This document shows positions 1-7,106 of a stretch of 29,171 bases of DNA, one piece after another. A program made the position numbers and the translations under genes. The notes under the pieces are model-generated. The model saw only the letters and a program-made list of their open reading frames with translations. It was not told the DNA's origin and did no database searches. Location: the NCBI GenBank assembly GCA_017302015.1, contig JAFLEE010000070.1, forward strand, positions 1 through 29,171, given 5' to 3'. This DNA comes from Spirochaetota bacterium. Its GTDB lineage: Bacteria > Spirochaetota > UBA12135 > COTS27 > JAFLEE01. Each line of letters opens with the position of its first letter. Positions within the stretch are counted from its first letter, which is position 1.

Positions 1-4
1 GGAT

Positions 5-112
5 CAGGGGACGGGGGGGAACATCGGGGCGGGGGCGCCAGATGGGGACGGGATTGGGTGGATGGGGGTGAGGTGTCCGCGGGGAATCGGCGAGGGGGGG
101 GGGTAGGCGGGA
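5..112. repeat. G-run-rich tract at window edge
   Basis: The 166 bases left of the first gene contain no gene. Most of them form a dense series of G runs on the plus strand, with at least ten runs of three or more G and one run of ten G at 94-103, spaced by 1-12 bases. This satisfies the usual pattern for G-quadruplex-forming DNA. It lies just downstream of the minus-strand URO-D-like gene, so the RNA of that gene would carry the C-rich strand. No intrinsic terminator is visible here. It could also be a low-complexity contig-edge sequence. Confidence 0.5.
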
Positions 113-166
113 TTTTTACAGCACAATTTCAGAGAATGGATCCACTCGGGAACAAACTCTGAGAAT

Positions 167-1282
167 TCATTTTTCCCCCACCCCATACATCGCCTCGATA
201 TTCCCCACCGGCACGTCCGCCTGGAGGATCTGCGACGGCGCGAACACGAACCCCCCGTCCCACCCCAGTATTTCCGACGTCTCCCGCGCGTGGGCCCGCA
301 CCTCCTGCGGCGTGCCCCGGGGCAGGACGCGCTGGGTGTCCACCGCCCCATGGAAGACCAGCCGGTCGCCGAAGCGCGCCTTGAGCGCGGCGGGCTCCAT
401 GCCCTTCGCCGTGACTTGGATCGGGTCGAGGATGTCCACGCCCGCCTCGATGAGTTGGGGGATGAGATCCACGATGCTCCCGCAGGAGTGCATCATCACC
501 TTGAGCCCATAGCCATGGGCGTGGGCGCATAGTCGGCGGACCTCTCCGAAGAAGATTTCCGTCCACATCTCCTTCCCGATGAGGAGGCCCCCCTGGGAAC
601 CGAAATCGTTCCCGAAGAACCAGACGTCCATCCGCCCCTTCATTTGCCGGAAGATGACGTCGTTGAGTTCGAGGTAGAGGTCGGTGAGCCGGCGCACGAG
701 GGTCTTCACGAGTTCGGGCTCCGCCGCGCAGGTCGCGAGGAAATCCTCGAAACCCATCATGCGATAGGCGTCGCCCATGATGCCCGTCCAAAGGCCGCCG
801 ATGACGACGCGATCCCCCGCCGTCTCGGCCTCGCCCGAAAGCGCGCTGAAATCGAAATCCGAGGCTTTCGGCCAGGGGTGGTCGAGTATTTCCCGTTCGG
901 TTTCGGCTCCCGAAAGCGGCCCCCGGATCGCCTCGTCCACCGTGAACTTGGCCGTGGGGTTCGTCCCATCTCCCCGTTGCCCCTGGCCGAGGGCGTTCCA
1001 CGGGCTTCGATGCCAGCGGATGCCTAGGGGGCAGGTCCGTTCCCGATCCGTCATCGGAAGGCTTTTTTTACAGAAGGGGACGCAGGTCTCATTCTGGGAG
1101 ATATCGCGGCACGACAAATAATAGAAATCGGAGCCCAGGATATCGAGGAGCTCCCGTTCGGTGCCCACGCCGAAATGCGACCTCAATTTGCGGTCGGTTT
1201 CCCGGTGGGCCAGGTAATCCACGGGGGGGCGATCCGGGGCCCGATGGGCGCAAGCGGCCTGGAAACGTTCGCGATGGTTCAT
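167..1282 (-). CDS. URO-D/MtaA-family methyltransferase-like protein
   Basis: This 371-aa protein belongs to the uroporphyrinogen decarboxylase superfamily, in the branch that includes corrinoid methyltransferases such as MtaA and CmuA rather than haem-pathway HemE. The N-terminus (NHRERFQAA) and the C-terminal half are typical. A His-x-Cys motif (MMHSCGS, H265 and C267) would be a zinc site, and it is followed by a GVDILDPIQ segment, an LK.RFGDRLVFHGAVDTQ segment and a final P.GNIEAMYG stretch. In MtaA-type enzymes the zinc activates the thiol of the methyl acceptor. HemE lacks this motif, so a haem role is unlikely. Many such paralogues occur next to glycosidases in sugar-degrading PVC bacteria, and their substrates are unknown. 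The gene lies downstream of GH4 but a terminator separates them, so it is either separately transcribed or reached by read-through. A GGAG lies only one base before the ATG, so start selection is moderately secure. Confidence 0.85.
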   Translation of the reverse strand: MNHRERFQAACAHRAPDRPPVDYLAHRETDRKLRSHFGVGTERELLDILGSDFYYLSCRDISQNETCVPFCKKSLPMTDRERTCPLGIRWHRSPWNALGQGQRGDGTNPTAKFTVDEAIRGPLSGAETEREILDHPWPKASDFDFSALSGEAETAGDRVVIGGLWTGIMGDAYRMMGFEDFLATCAAEPELVKTLVRRLTDLYLELNDVIFRQMKGRMDVWFFGNDFGSQGGLLIGKEMWTEIFFGEVRRLCAHAHGYGLKVMMHSCGSIVDLIPQLIEAGVDILDPIQVTAKGMEPAALKARFGDRLVFHGAVDTQRVLPRGTPQEVRAHARETSEILGWDGGFVFAPSQILQADVPVGNIEAMYGVGEK

Positions 1283-1358
1283 GCTCCAGTGTCATCCATC
1301 CGCGGCCGTCGCGCCATGGAAAAAACGGAAAAGCCTTGCAATGCCCGGACCCGGGCAC

Positions 1359-1400
1359 AAAAAAAAGCGCCGAGGCGGCCACTATCGGCCGTCCCGGCGC
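1359..1400 (-). terminator. Intrinsic terminator after the GH4 gene
   Basis: On the minus strand, 25 bases past the GH4 stop codon, two 14-base arms (1387-1400 and 1367-1380) can pair at 12 of 14 positions around a 6-base loop. Eight uridines follow (the A run at 1359-1366 on the plus strand). This is a textbook Rho-independent terminator oriented for the GH4 transcript. Confidence 0.85.
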
Positions 1401-1424
1401 CCTCCCGGTCGTCCCGGGTCTTCG

Positions 1425-2762
1425 TCAGGTGTACTTCGGCAGCATCTTCCCGTGGGCGAGGATGAGGTCGTCGCACATCTTGCGGATCTTGTCGAGGGGG
1501 AGTTCCGCGGCGGTGTGCGGGTCGAGGGCCGCGGCGTGGTAGATGGCGTCGCGCTTCCTGGTGAGGGCCGCCTCGATGATCATGAGCTGCACATTGATGT
1601 TCGTGCGGTTGAGGGACGCGCACTGTTCGGGCAGGTCGCCCACCATCGTCGGCTGCACCCCGTTTCGGTCGACCACGCAGGCGATCTCCACGCAGGCCTT
1701 GGGGGGGAGGTTGGGGATGGACCCGTTGTTCGACACGTTCCCGCCGATGCGGATGGGGGTGTCGGTCTCGATGGCCTCCATGATGTAGGAGCCGTACTCG
1801 TGGGTGCGCGAGTGGGAGAGGATGGGATTGCTGATGATCTCGTTCTTGCGCTTCTTCCACCCGGCGATCTGGTTGACGCAGCGGCGCGGGTACTCGTCGA
1901 GGGGGATGTTGAACTCTTTGATGAGTTCGGGGAACCGGGCCTTGATCCAATAGGGGGTGTACTCGGCGTTATGCTCCGACGACTCGGTGATGTAGTAGCC
2001 GAAATAGAGCATCATGGCGTGGCGCACCATGTCGCCGTACTTCATCGCGCCGCTCTTGCGGGCGTCGGCGAGTTTCTTGGCCGCTCGGCGCTTGATCTCG
2101 GGGTAGAGGTCGACGCCGTCGTCGGTGATCTCGAGGAGCCAGGCCATGTGGTTGATGCCCGCGATCTTCCACTGGAGCTTCTCCACGCCCTCGAGCATGC
2201 CCAAGCCGCGCAGGAGGCCCTCGGCGCAGCCCTGCACCGAGTGGCAGAGGCCCACGCTCTTGACGCGGCTGCCTTGGAGCAGCGCGCCGGTGAGCATGGC
2301 CATGGGGTTGGTGTAATTGAGGAACCACGCGTCGGGGCAGACCGCCTCGATATCCCGGGCGAAATCCATCATCACGGGGATGGTGCGCAGGGAGCGGAAG
2401 ACGCCGCCGATGCCGAGGGTGTCGGCGATGGTCTGGCGCAGGCCGTACTTTTTGGGGATCTCGAAGTCGATGACCGTGGAGGGCTTATAGCCCCCGACCT
2501 GGATGGCGTTGATGACGTACTTGCTGCCCTTGAGGGCGGCCTTGCGCTGCGCCACGCCGAGGTGGGCGGTGATGGTGGCGCGGCCCCGGTTGATGTTCTT
2601 GTTCAAGGTATCCATCATGAGCTTGGATTCCTTGAGGCGCGTGGCGTCGATATCGTAGAGGGCGATGTGGCCTTCGCGCAGGGCGGGCGTCAGCAGCGTG
2701 TCGCCGAGGACGTTCTTGGCGAAGATGCTGGAACCGGCTCCCATGAACGTGATCTTGGGCAT
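1425..2762 (-). CDS. Glycoside hydrolase family 4, alpha-galactosidase (MelA)-like
   Basis: This 445-aa protein is a full-length GH4 enzyme (E. coli MelA is about 450 aa). These are cytoplasmic, NAD+- and divalent-metal-dependent glycosidases that work by redox-assisted elimination. The N-terminal Rossmann loop is MGAGSSIFAKN (residues 7-17). The conserved NYTNPMAM segment is followed by the metal-binding Cys-His pair in LCHSVQG (C173, H174) and GINHMAW near residue 204. The CHSVQ form is characteristic of alpha-galactosidases and close relatives rather than of 6-phospho-glucosidases, but other GH4 specificities cannot be excluded. There is no signal peptide, as expected. An AGGAG sits 6 bases before the ATG (2769-2773), which supports this start. 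The upstream neighbour is an AraC regulator, and a palindrome at 2889-2913 between them is a candidate operator. A strong terminator follows. Confidence 0.92.
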   Translation of the reverse strand: MPKITFMGAGSSIFAKNVLGDTLLTPALREGHIALYDIDATRLKESKLMMDTLNKNINRGRATITAHLGVAQRKAALKGSKYVINAIQVGGYKPSTVIDFEIPKKYGLRQTIADTLGIGGVFRSLRTIPVMMDFARDIEAVCPDAWFLNYTNPMAMLTGALLQGSRVKSVGLCHSVQGCAEGLLRGLGMLEGVEKLQWKIAGINHMAWLLEITDDGVDLYPEIKRRAAKKLADARKSGAMKYGDMVRHAMMLYFGYYITESSEHNAEYTPYWIKARFPELIKEFNIPLDEYPRRCVNQIAGWKKRKNEIISNPILSHSRTHEYGSYIMEAIETDTPIRIGGNVSNNGSIPNLPPKACVEIACVVDRNGVQPTMVGDLPEQCASLNRTNINVQLMIIEAALTRKRDAIYHAAALDPHTAAELPLDKIRKMCDDLILAHGKMLPKYT

Positions 2763-2888
2763 TGATTTCTCCTGGGCCGCGCAAGCGGTCCGATGGGTGG
2801 GATGCGTTTATGTTACCTTATGGCCTGCAATCCTACTATGTTCGGTTGTGCTTTTGATATGTCTGGGTGGCGAAAATCGGGGGAATCA

Positions 2889-2913
2889 CTTAGAATCCGG
2901 CCTGATTTCTAAG
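2889..2913. promoter_or_regulatory. Candidate operator palindrome upstream of GH4
   Basis: CTTAGAA (2889-2895) and TTCTAAG (2907-2913) form perfect 7-base inverted arms with an 11-base spacer. The whole 25-bp element is palindromic at most positions around a central GGCC. It contains AGAATC and GATTTCT half-sites resembling the inverted repeat just upstream of the adjacent AraC gene. It lies 127-151 bases before the GH4 start codon. A TTGACA on the minus strand (2921-2926) is adjacent, but no good -10 is spaced from it. AraC-family control is an inference. Confidence 0.45.
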
Positions 2914-2957
2914 CGCCCTATGTCAAAGTGGGATATCGGGGCCCAACCCCCCTCGCT

Positions 2958-3839
2958 TTATTTCCTCCCAACGGAAGCCACGGAGTGGCGGAACTCGGTG
3001 GGATTCATCCCCGACTCCTTCTTGAAAAAGCGGGAGAAATAATACTGGTCGGAGAAGCCGAACGCCTCGCTGATCTCCCCCAGGGGCCGGTCCGAATAAT
3101 AAAGGGCTTCTTTGAGGCGGTTGAGTTTCTCCCGGAGGAAGTACTTCTTCGGCGATTCCCCGAAAGCCTTCTTGAACTGGGCCGCGAAGGTCTTGGCCCG
3201 CAGGCCCTGGCGCGCCCCGAAATCGGCGAGGGAAAACTCGCCGTTTAGCCTCTGGGCCACATAGTTGAAAAAAGGCTCGAAGGAGCGCAGGTGTTCGCGG
3301 CGACCGCGGATCATCCCCCCGAGGGGATCGGAAAAGAGAGCCAGGCAAGCGAGGGCTTGGGCGCGGATGTCGAGGAGCCCCGGCGGCTTACCGGGACGGA
3401 GCCGCTCGGCGAGGACGCGCCCGAGCGCGGGCGGCAGCGGCGCGGAAAGGGGCCCCGTGCGGTGGAGGAGTTCGCACCCGTTCACTAGGGCCCTGAACTG
3501 GAAATAGATCTTCTGGAGCGAGGCGTTGCGGTGGGCGAGGCGATCGGCGCCCGCCGGGAAGAGGTAGACCTGGCCCGCCTTCATCTCCACCTCGCGGCCG
3601 TCGAAGCGCAAGAACCCCCGCCCCCCGAGCACCACGTTGATCTCATTGTAGAAACTCTGCCGATCATCGCTTTGGAAGGCCGCATCCAGGGTCACCCGCC
3701 CGAAGCCCAGGAGGCCCAGATTGAGGGAATTCAGCACCCCGTTCTCGAAGCTCTCCAGCCCGTGCACCCGGATATGGGCCCAAAGGTCCCGCGTCGCCCC
3801 GAGGGGCAGCTGCGTCGAATAGATGTCATCGACCGGCAT
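2958..3839 (-). CDS. AraC-family transcriptional regulator
   Basis: A 293-aa protein from the ATG. A longer reading from a TTG at 3854 adds only five residues and has no better ribosome site. The N-terminal half has cupin-like features (GGRGFLRFDGREVEMKAGQVYLFPAG), the usual ligand-sensing domain of AraC regulators that answer to sugars. The last 100 residues hold the double helix-turn-helix: first helix pair SLADFGARQGLRAKTFAAQFKKAFGE, second LGEISEAFGFSDQYYFSRFFKKESG, followed by the usual MNPTEFR ending. It lies upstream of, and co-oriented with, the GH4 gene, 195 bases away. It probably activates GH4 in response to a galactoside and may control itself through the inverted repeat at 3844-3859. 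Confidence 0.9.
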   Translation of the reverse strand: MPVDDIYSTQLPLGATRDLWAHIRVHGLESFENGVLNSLNLGLLGFGRVTLDAAFQSDDRQSFYNEINVVLGGRGFLRFDGREVEMKAGQVYLFPAGADRLAHRNASLQKIYFQFRALVNGCELLHRTGPLSAPLPPALGRVLAERLRPGKPPGLLDIRAQALACLALFSDPLGGMIRGRREHLRSFEPFFNYVAQRLNGEFSLADFGARQGLRAKTFAAQFKKAFGESPKKYFLREKLNRLKEALYYSDRPLGEISEAFGFSDQYYFSRFFKKESGMNPTEFRHSVASVGRK

Positions 3840-3843
3840 GGGG

Positions 3844-3859
3844 GATTCTACCAAGAATC
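3844..3859. promoter_or_regulatory. Inverted repeat abutting the AraC start codon
   Basis: GATTCT (3844-3849) and AGAATC (3854-3859) are perfect 6-base arms separated by ACCA. The repeat lies 5-20 bases upstream of the AraC ATG and covers the place where a ribosome site or promoter -10 would be. The half-site matches that of the palindrome upstream of GH4, which fits autoregulation by the AraC protein. No experimental evidence is available in the sequence. The rest of 3860-4042 shows nothing recognisable. Confidence 0.4.
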
Positions 3860-4042
3860 ATCCAAAGAGGCCTGTCGCCAGATCCAGAGCCATCGATCAG
3901 CCGGATCATCCCATTGTCTTCGGCCCGGTATCGATTCGTTGATCGCCGGACCCGGAGTACAACTTTCAACCGGTCGCTTTGACGTCAAGGCAGGAGTGGC
4001 TTTTTCTGCGCCCATCCCCTCCGCTTCATTGACCGGCGCCCC

Positions 4043-4690
4043 TTATACGAATCGCGAAGAATTCCCCTGGACCGAAAGGTGGGAAGTATCGAAAAGTTTC
4101 CTGGCTTGCCAGCGGTTTCCGAGTCGAGACAGCCGGGTGATGCTGGCGCACGGGGGAACCTCATGCGGAAGGCAACCGGTCAGGGCCGCCAACATGCCTT
4201 GTACCGAGTGCCCATGGCCCACCAAAACCATCGGACCCGATGCACCCGCGATCAGGGCCTTCACGGCTGAAGCCTGGCGCTCCCGGGCGATTCCTTCCGT
4301 TTCCGGCCAAGCGGGAATCACCTTGGATGCTTCGACTGCGGAGAGCAGGGGAAAATGCGCCCCACGCTCCTCCCCGCTCACGAACTCGGGAGGCGCGGGA
4401 AACCACTCCTGGTTGAGCCACTCGCCGAGGCCGCGTTCGATGCGCACGGGGCATCCGACCTGCTGCGCGATGGCATGGGCCGTCTCGAGGCAACGCCAAA
4501 AGGGCGATGCGTACACGGCGCGAATGCCCTTGTCAGCGAGGGCTCGCCCGAGTTCGCACGCCTGCCGCCGTCCGAGGTCGGACAGCGGCGGGTCGGACGG
4601 AAACGCGGCCGTGCGGGACCAATCGGGATTTTCGAAATCCACGCGCATGCCATGGCGAACAAGGAAAATTTCCAGAGTGGGTTCAGTCAT
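4043..4690 (-). CDS. Histidine phosphatase (phosphoglycerate mutase-like) family protein
   Basis: A 215-aa member of the branch-1 histidine phosphatase superfamily. The catalytic loop LVRHG is at residues 10-14, with H13 as the phosphorylated histidine. LSDLGRRQA and the VYASPFWRCLETA segment provide phosphate-binding arginines, GLGEW supplies the acid residue, and VLVGHGHSVQG near the C-terminus supplies the second catalytic histidine. Substrates in this family range from phosphosugars to phosphoproteins and cannot be deduced. Length and motif set are complete. The gene diverges from the MBL-fold gene at 4946; the 255 bases between them would hold both promoters. Its relation to the sugar genes is unclear. 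Confidence 0.88.
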   Translation of the reverse strand: MTEPTLEIFLVRHGMRVDFENPDWSRTAAFPSDPPLSDLGRRQACELGRALADKGIRAVYASPFWRCLETAHAIAQQVGCPVRIERGLGEWLNQEWFPAPPEFVSGEERGAHFPLLSAVEASKVIPAWPETEGIARERQASAVKALIAGASGPMVLVGHGHSVQGMLAALTGCLPHEVPPCASITRLSRLGNRWQARKLFDTSHLSVQGNSSRFV

Positions 4691-4813
4691 CGCCGTTTAC
4701 GGTACGAATGGAAAGGGGCCCTGACGCCGCAGCAGAAATCAGGAATCGATTTCAACCGCGCCGCTCGGCAGGGAATGAGGCGATGCATGGCGCTTTTCAA
4801 GGGAAGGAGATCA

Positions 4814-4843
4814 ATGATCAAACGTTTTATCTGCGCAGTTTAG
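4814..4843 (+). other. Possible nine-residue leader peptide ORF
   Basis: A strong AAGGAGA (4804-4810) lies three bases before an ATG that opens a nine-codon frame (MIKRFICAV) ending in TAG. It sits about 100 bases before the MBL hydrolase start. Seven-base arms ACGTTTT (inside the ORF) and AAAACGT (near 4856) could pair across it. This could be an upstream leader ORF, but a chance ribosome site is equally possible. Confidence 0.2.
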
Positions 4844-4945
4844 GTCGAATAAAGGAAAACGTCAAGAGGAATGGCTCACGGCGCAATCGGTCTATCATCC
4901 GACGGAATCGAATACCACAATCTCCTCCGACGGGGGAATGCGCCC

Positions 4946-5695
4946 ATGAACATCACGTTTCTCGGCACGGGCGGTTGGCTTCCAGCCGTGGGCGGCGATA
5001 GCGCCTGTCTCCTCGTGGACGGGACCCACCTCATCGATACCGGCTGGTATGCGCTTGAGCGCATGACCGAATTGGGGCTGGATCCTTCGGGAATCCGGTC
5101 CGTGACCTTCACCCACCTGCATCAGGACCATTATCTCGGACTCCCGTCGCTCCTCTTCTGGTTCGCCATGAAACGCTCCTATGGCCCGGCGCACTCAAAA
5201 GAGCCCCTTGTCGTGTCCGGCCCCGCTGGCCGCGTGGAACCCGTCCTTGCCGCGGCCCTGGATTTCCTCCAAGTCGAGCGCTACCCCGAACTCAAGCTCC
5301 CCCTGGATGTGCGCCCGTTGAGGCCAGGCGACACGCTAGACTTGGGGAGCCACCGTTTCGAAACCGCGGCCGCCTTCCATACCAGCGGGAAGGGGGCGCG
5401 GGAAGAGGCGTTGTCCCTACGGATCCACTCCGCCTCGGGGCGTTACTTCGTTTACACCGGGGATACCCACCCCCATCCCAGCGTGGTCGATTTCGCGAAG
5501 GGCGCGCCCGTCCTCATCCATGACGCCGCCCATACCCCGGGCGCGGTGGCGGCGACGCACGCGAAAGCCGCGGGGGTCGAGCGGCTCATCCTCATCCACA
5601 ACGACCGCGACGCCCAACCCCGCGCCCTCTCTGAGGCCCAGAAAGTTTTCCCTCGCGCCGAGTACGCCGTCGAGGGACATACCCTCGAAGTTTAA
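4946..5695 (+). CDS. MBL-fold metal-dependent hydrolase (RNase Z-like)
   Basis: A 249-aa metallo-beta-lactamase-fold protein. The N-terminus (MNITFLGTGGWLP) is typical of the RNase Z/ElaC-like branch. The metal motif THLHQDH gives H57, H59, D61 and H62. VYTGDTHPH and the late LILIHNDRDAQ supply the further Asp and His ligands. It lacks the long exosite arm of true RNase Z, so a tRNA 3'-processing role is uncertain; a phosphodiesterase or lactonase role is possible. The start chosen has GGGGGA 8-13 bases upstream. An in-frame ATG at 4871 would add 25 unconserved residues and has a ribosome site too close to use. No terminator is evident after it. Confidence 0.85.
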   Translation: MNITFLGTGGWLPAVGGDSACLLVDGTHLIDTGWYALERMTELGLDPSGIRSVTFTHLHQDHYLGLPSLLFWFAMKRSYGPAHSKEPLVVSGPAGRVEPVLAAALDFLQVERYPELKLPLDVRPLRPGDTLDLGSHRFETAAAFHTSGKGAREEALSLRIHSASGRYFVYTGDTHPHPSVVDFAKGAPVLIHDAAHTPGAVAATHAKAAGVERLILIHNDRDAQPRALSEAQKVFPRAEYAVEGHTLEV

Positions 5696-5934
5696 CCCGG
5701 ACCTACCCGCCGCGGGCGCACTCAGCCCGGTTCATTTTCGTGGAGTGGCCAGTCCCGTTCATCCCCACGTTGCTCCATGGATTCCGGGGTTCCACTTCGA
5801 CCCGCCGATCGTCGTGGAGTCCCCGCCCGCCCCGAGCCATGGAGATCCCTAGAATGTCCGGGCATGCATCGACGCAGACTGGACGCCGGACGATAAAAAA
5901 AACTTCCAGGCCGTAAGGCGGGAAATCCCCCAGG

Positions 5935-5963
5935 TTGCTCTTTACATGTTTATCATGTATTAT
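5935..5963 (+). promoter_or_regulatory. Candidate promoter of the GntR-hybrid/glycosidase operon
   Basis: TTGCTC (5935-5940) and TATTAT (5958-5963) are spaced by 17 bases in the only AT-rich stretch upstream of the regulator. TATTAT matches the -10 consensus at 5 of 6 positions and TTGCTC matches the -35 at 3 of 6. Transcription would begin near 5970. That argues for translation from the ATG at 6006 rather than the in-frame ATGs at 5946 and 5955, which would lie within the promoter. Confidence 0.45.
5943..5959. promoter_or_regulatory. 17-bp operator-like palindrome in the GntR promoter
   Basis: TACATG (5943-5948) and CATGTA (5954-5959) are perfect 6-base inverted arms with a 5-base spacer. 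They lie between the proposed -35 and -10 boxes. This is the expected size and position for a dimeric GntR repressor site, suggesting autorepression of the regulator/glycosidase pair. Confidence 0.5.
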
Positions 5964-6005
5964 ATTTCTATCCCTCATGAATGGCCTCCGGAGCGCACGA
6001 ACCAG

Positions 6006-7106
6006 ATGATTCCTGAATACATGCGCGTACGCCAGTATCTCTACAACCTCCTCCGGAATTCGGGGGGGCGCTTGACCCAGATCCCCCCGGAGAATGAACT
6101 GTGCCAGAGGTTCCAGGTCAGCCGGGTCACCGTACGCGGGGCCATCGAGGGCCTCGTGAAGGACGGCTACCTCATCCCTCGCCGCGGAATCGGCACCTTC
6201 ATCAACCCCGCGCGCATCGACTCGAGCGTGACGGCATTGCCGACCATCGGAATCCTGCGGGGGGACGGGCGCCAGGCCACGACCCCGTTCGACCCCTTCG
6301 TCGCCCAGTGCGTCAAGAGTTCCGGGATGATCTTCCAGTGGCTCCACCTCCCGGAATCCCGGGATTCGGACCGGTTCGCCGAGACGGTGCGCTCGGGGAT
6401 GGACGCCGTCATCTGGGAGTCCTTCGACCCTACCCCTGAACAGCGGGAAATGGCGAACGCCTTGATCGGCGAGGGGATTCCCCTCCTCGTCGTCGACTTC
6501 GAGCGCGCCCGATGGCCCGCCCGTATCGATGCGGTCGTCTCGGATGGCGCCCGCCGCGGGGCGCGCGCCGCCGAATACATCCACGCCCGCGGCCACCGGC
6601 GATTCTTGATGGTCCACAATATCGGCATGCGCCATCACCGAATGGCAACGGGCGCCACGTCCACCCACCGATCCATGGAGAAGCGCCTCCACGCGCTCTG
6701 GCGAAGCGGCGAGAGGCCCTCGGCGGAGGCCTGGCTCCTGAGAGATTTCAACGAACACATGTCCAGTCACCGCCGGCCGCTTTCATCCTTCTCCCTTTTG
6801 TATACCCAAGACCATCTCCTGCCTTGGGTGGCCGCTTCGATCGAGCGATCGGGCCTTTCGGTGCCGGGTGACCTTTCGATCCTCGTCTATGGTCGACCCG
6901 ACCCGCGTTTCCTGGGCGGACTCGAAGCCGATTATATCGATCGGGAATCTGGGATGCGCCAGGCTATTTTCGATTGGCTTGAAAAAAGAGTCGTGAAGCG
7001 GGTCTCCGGCGGCCTCTTCCATCGAGAAATCGATATGAATATCATTTCGGGATCCTCCATCAAGACGCTTCGAAAAGAGGCGATGAAAGGAAAAAAACAT
7101 GCCTAA
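6006..7106 (+). CDS. GntR-type DNA-binding domain fused to a LacI-type sugar sensor
   Basis: A 366-aa regulator. Residues 1-70 form a GntR winged helix: MRVRQYLYNLLRNSGG, then IPPENELCQRFQVSRVTVRGAIEGLVKDGYL, then RRGIGTFI. From about residue 80 the protein follows the type-1 periplasmic-binding fold of LacI/PurR regulators: GMDAVIWES, GIPLLVVDF, IDAVVSDGARRGARAAEYIHARGH, LYTQDHLLPWVAASIERSGLSVPGDLSILVYG. Such hybrids (AraR-like) usually repress sugar genes and release DNA when the sugar binds. The ATG at 6006 is preferred because the upstream in-frame ATGs fall inside the candidate promoter. The gene overlaps the next glycosidase gene by 8 bases, so the two are one transcript and probably translationally coupled. 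Confidence 0.87.
   Translation: MIPEYMRVRQYLYNLLRNSGGRLTQIPPENELCQRFQVSRVTVRGAIEGLVKDGYLIPRRGIGTFINPARIDSSVTALPTIGILRGDGRQATTPFDPFVAQCVKSSGMIFQWLHLPESRDSDRFAETVRSGMDAVIWESFDPTPEQREMANALIGEGIPLLVVDFERARWPARIDAVVSDGARRGARAAEYIHARGHRRFLMVHNIGMRHHRMATGATSTHRSMEKRLHALWRSGERPSAEAWLLRDFNEHMSSHRRPLSSFSLLYTQDHLLPWVAASIERSGLSVPGDLSILVYGRPDPRFLGGLEADYIDRESGMRQAIFDWLEKRVVKRVSGGLFHREIDMNIISGSSIKTLRKEAMKGKKHA

Noticed and set aside
1281-2765. A 494-aa plus-strand frame opposite GH4
   Set aside because: It is antisense to the GH4 motifs and has no independent support.
5853-5900. GTCCGG and CCGGAC arms followed by an A run, resembling a terminator
   Set aside because: The tract after the hairpin is A, not T, on the plus strand, and the loop is over 20 bases. 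On the minus strand the T run comes before the stem.
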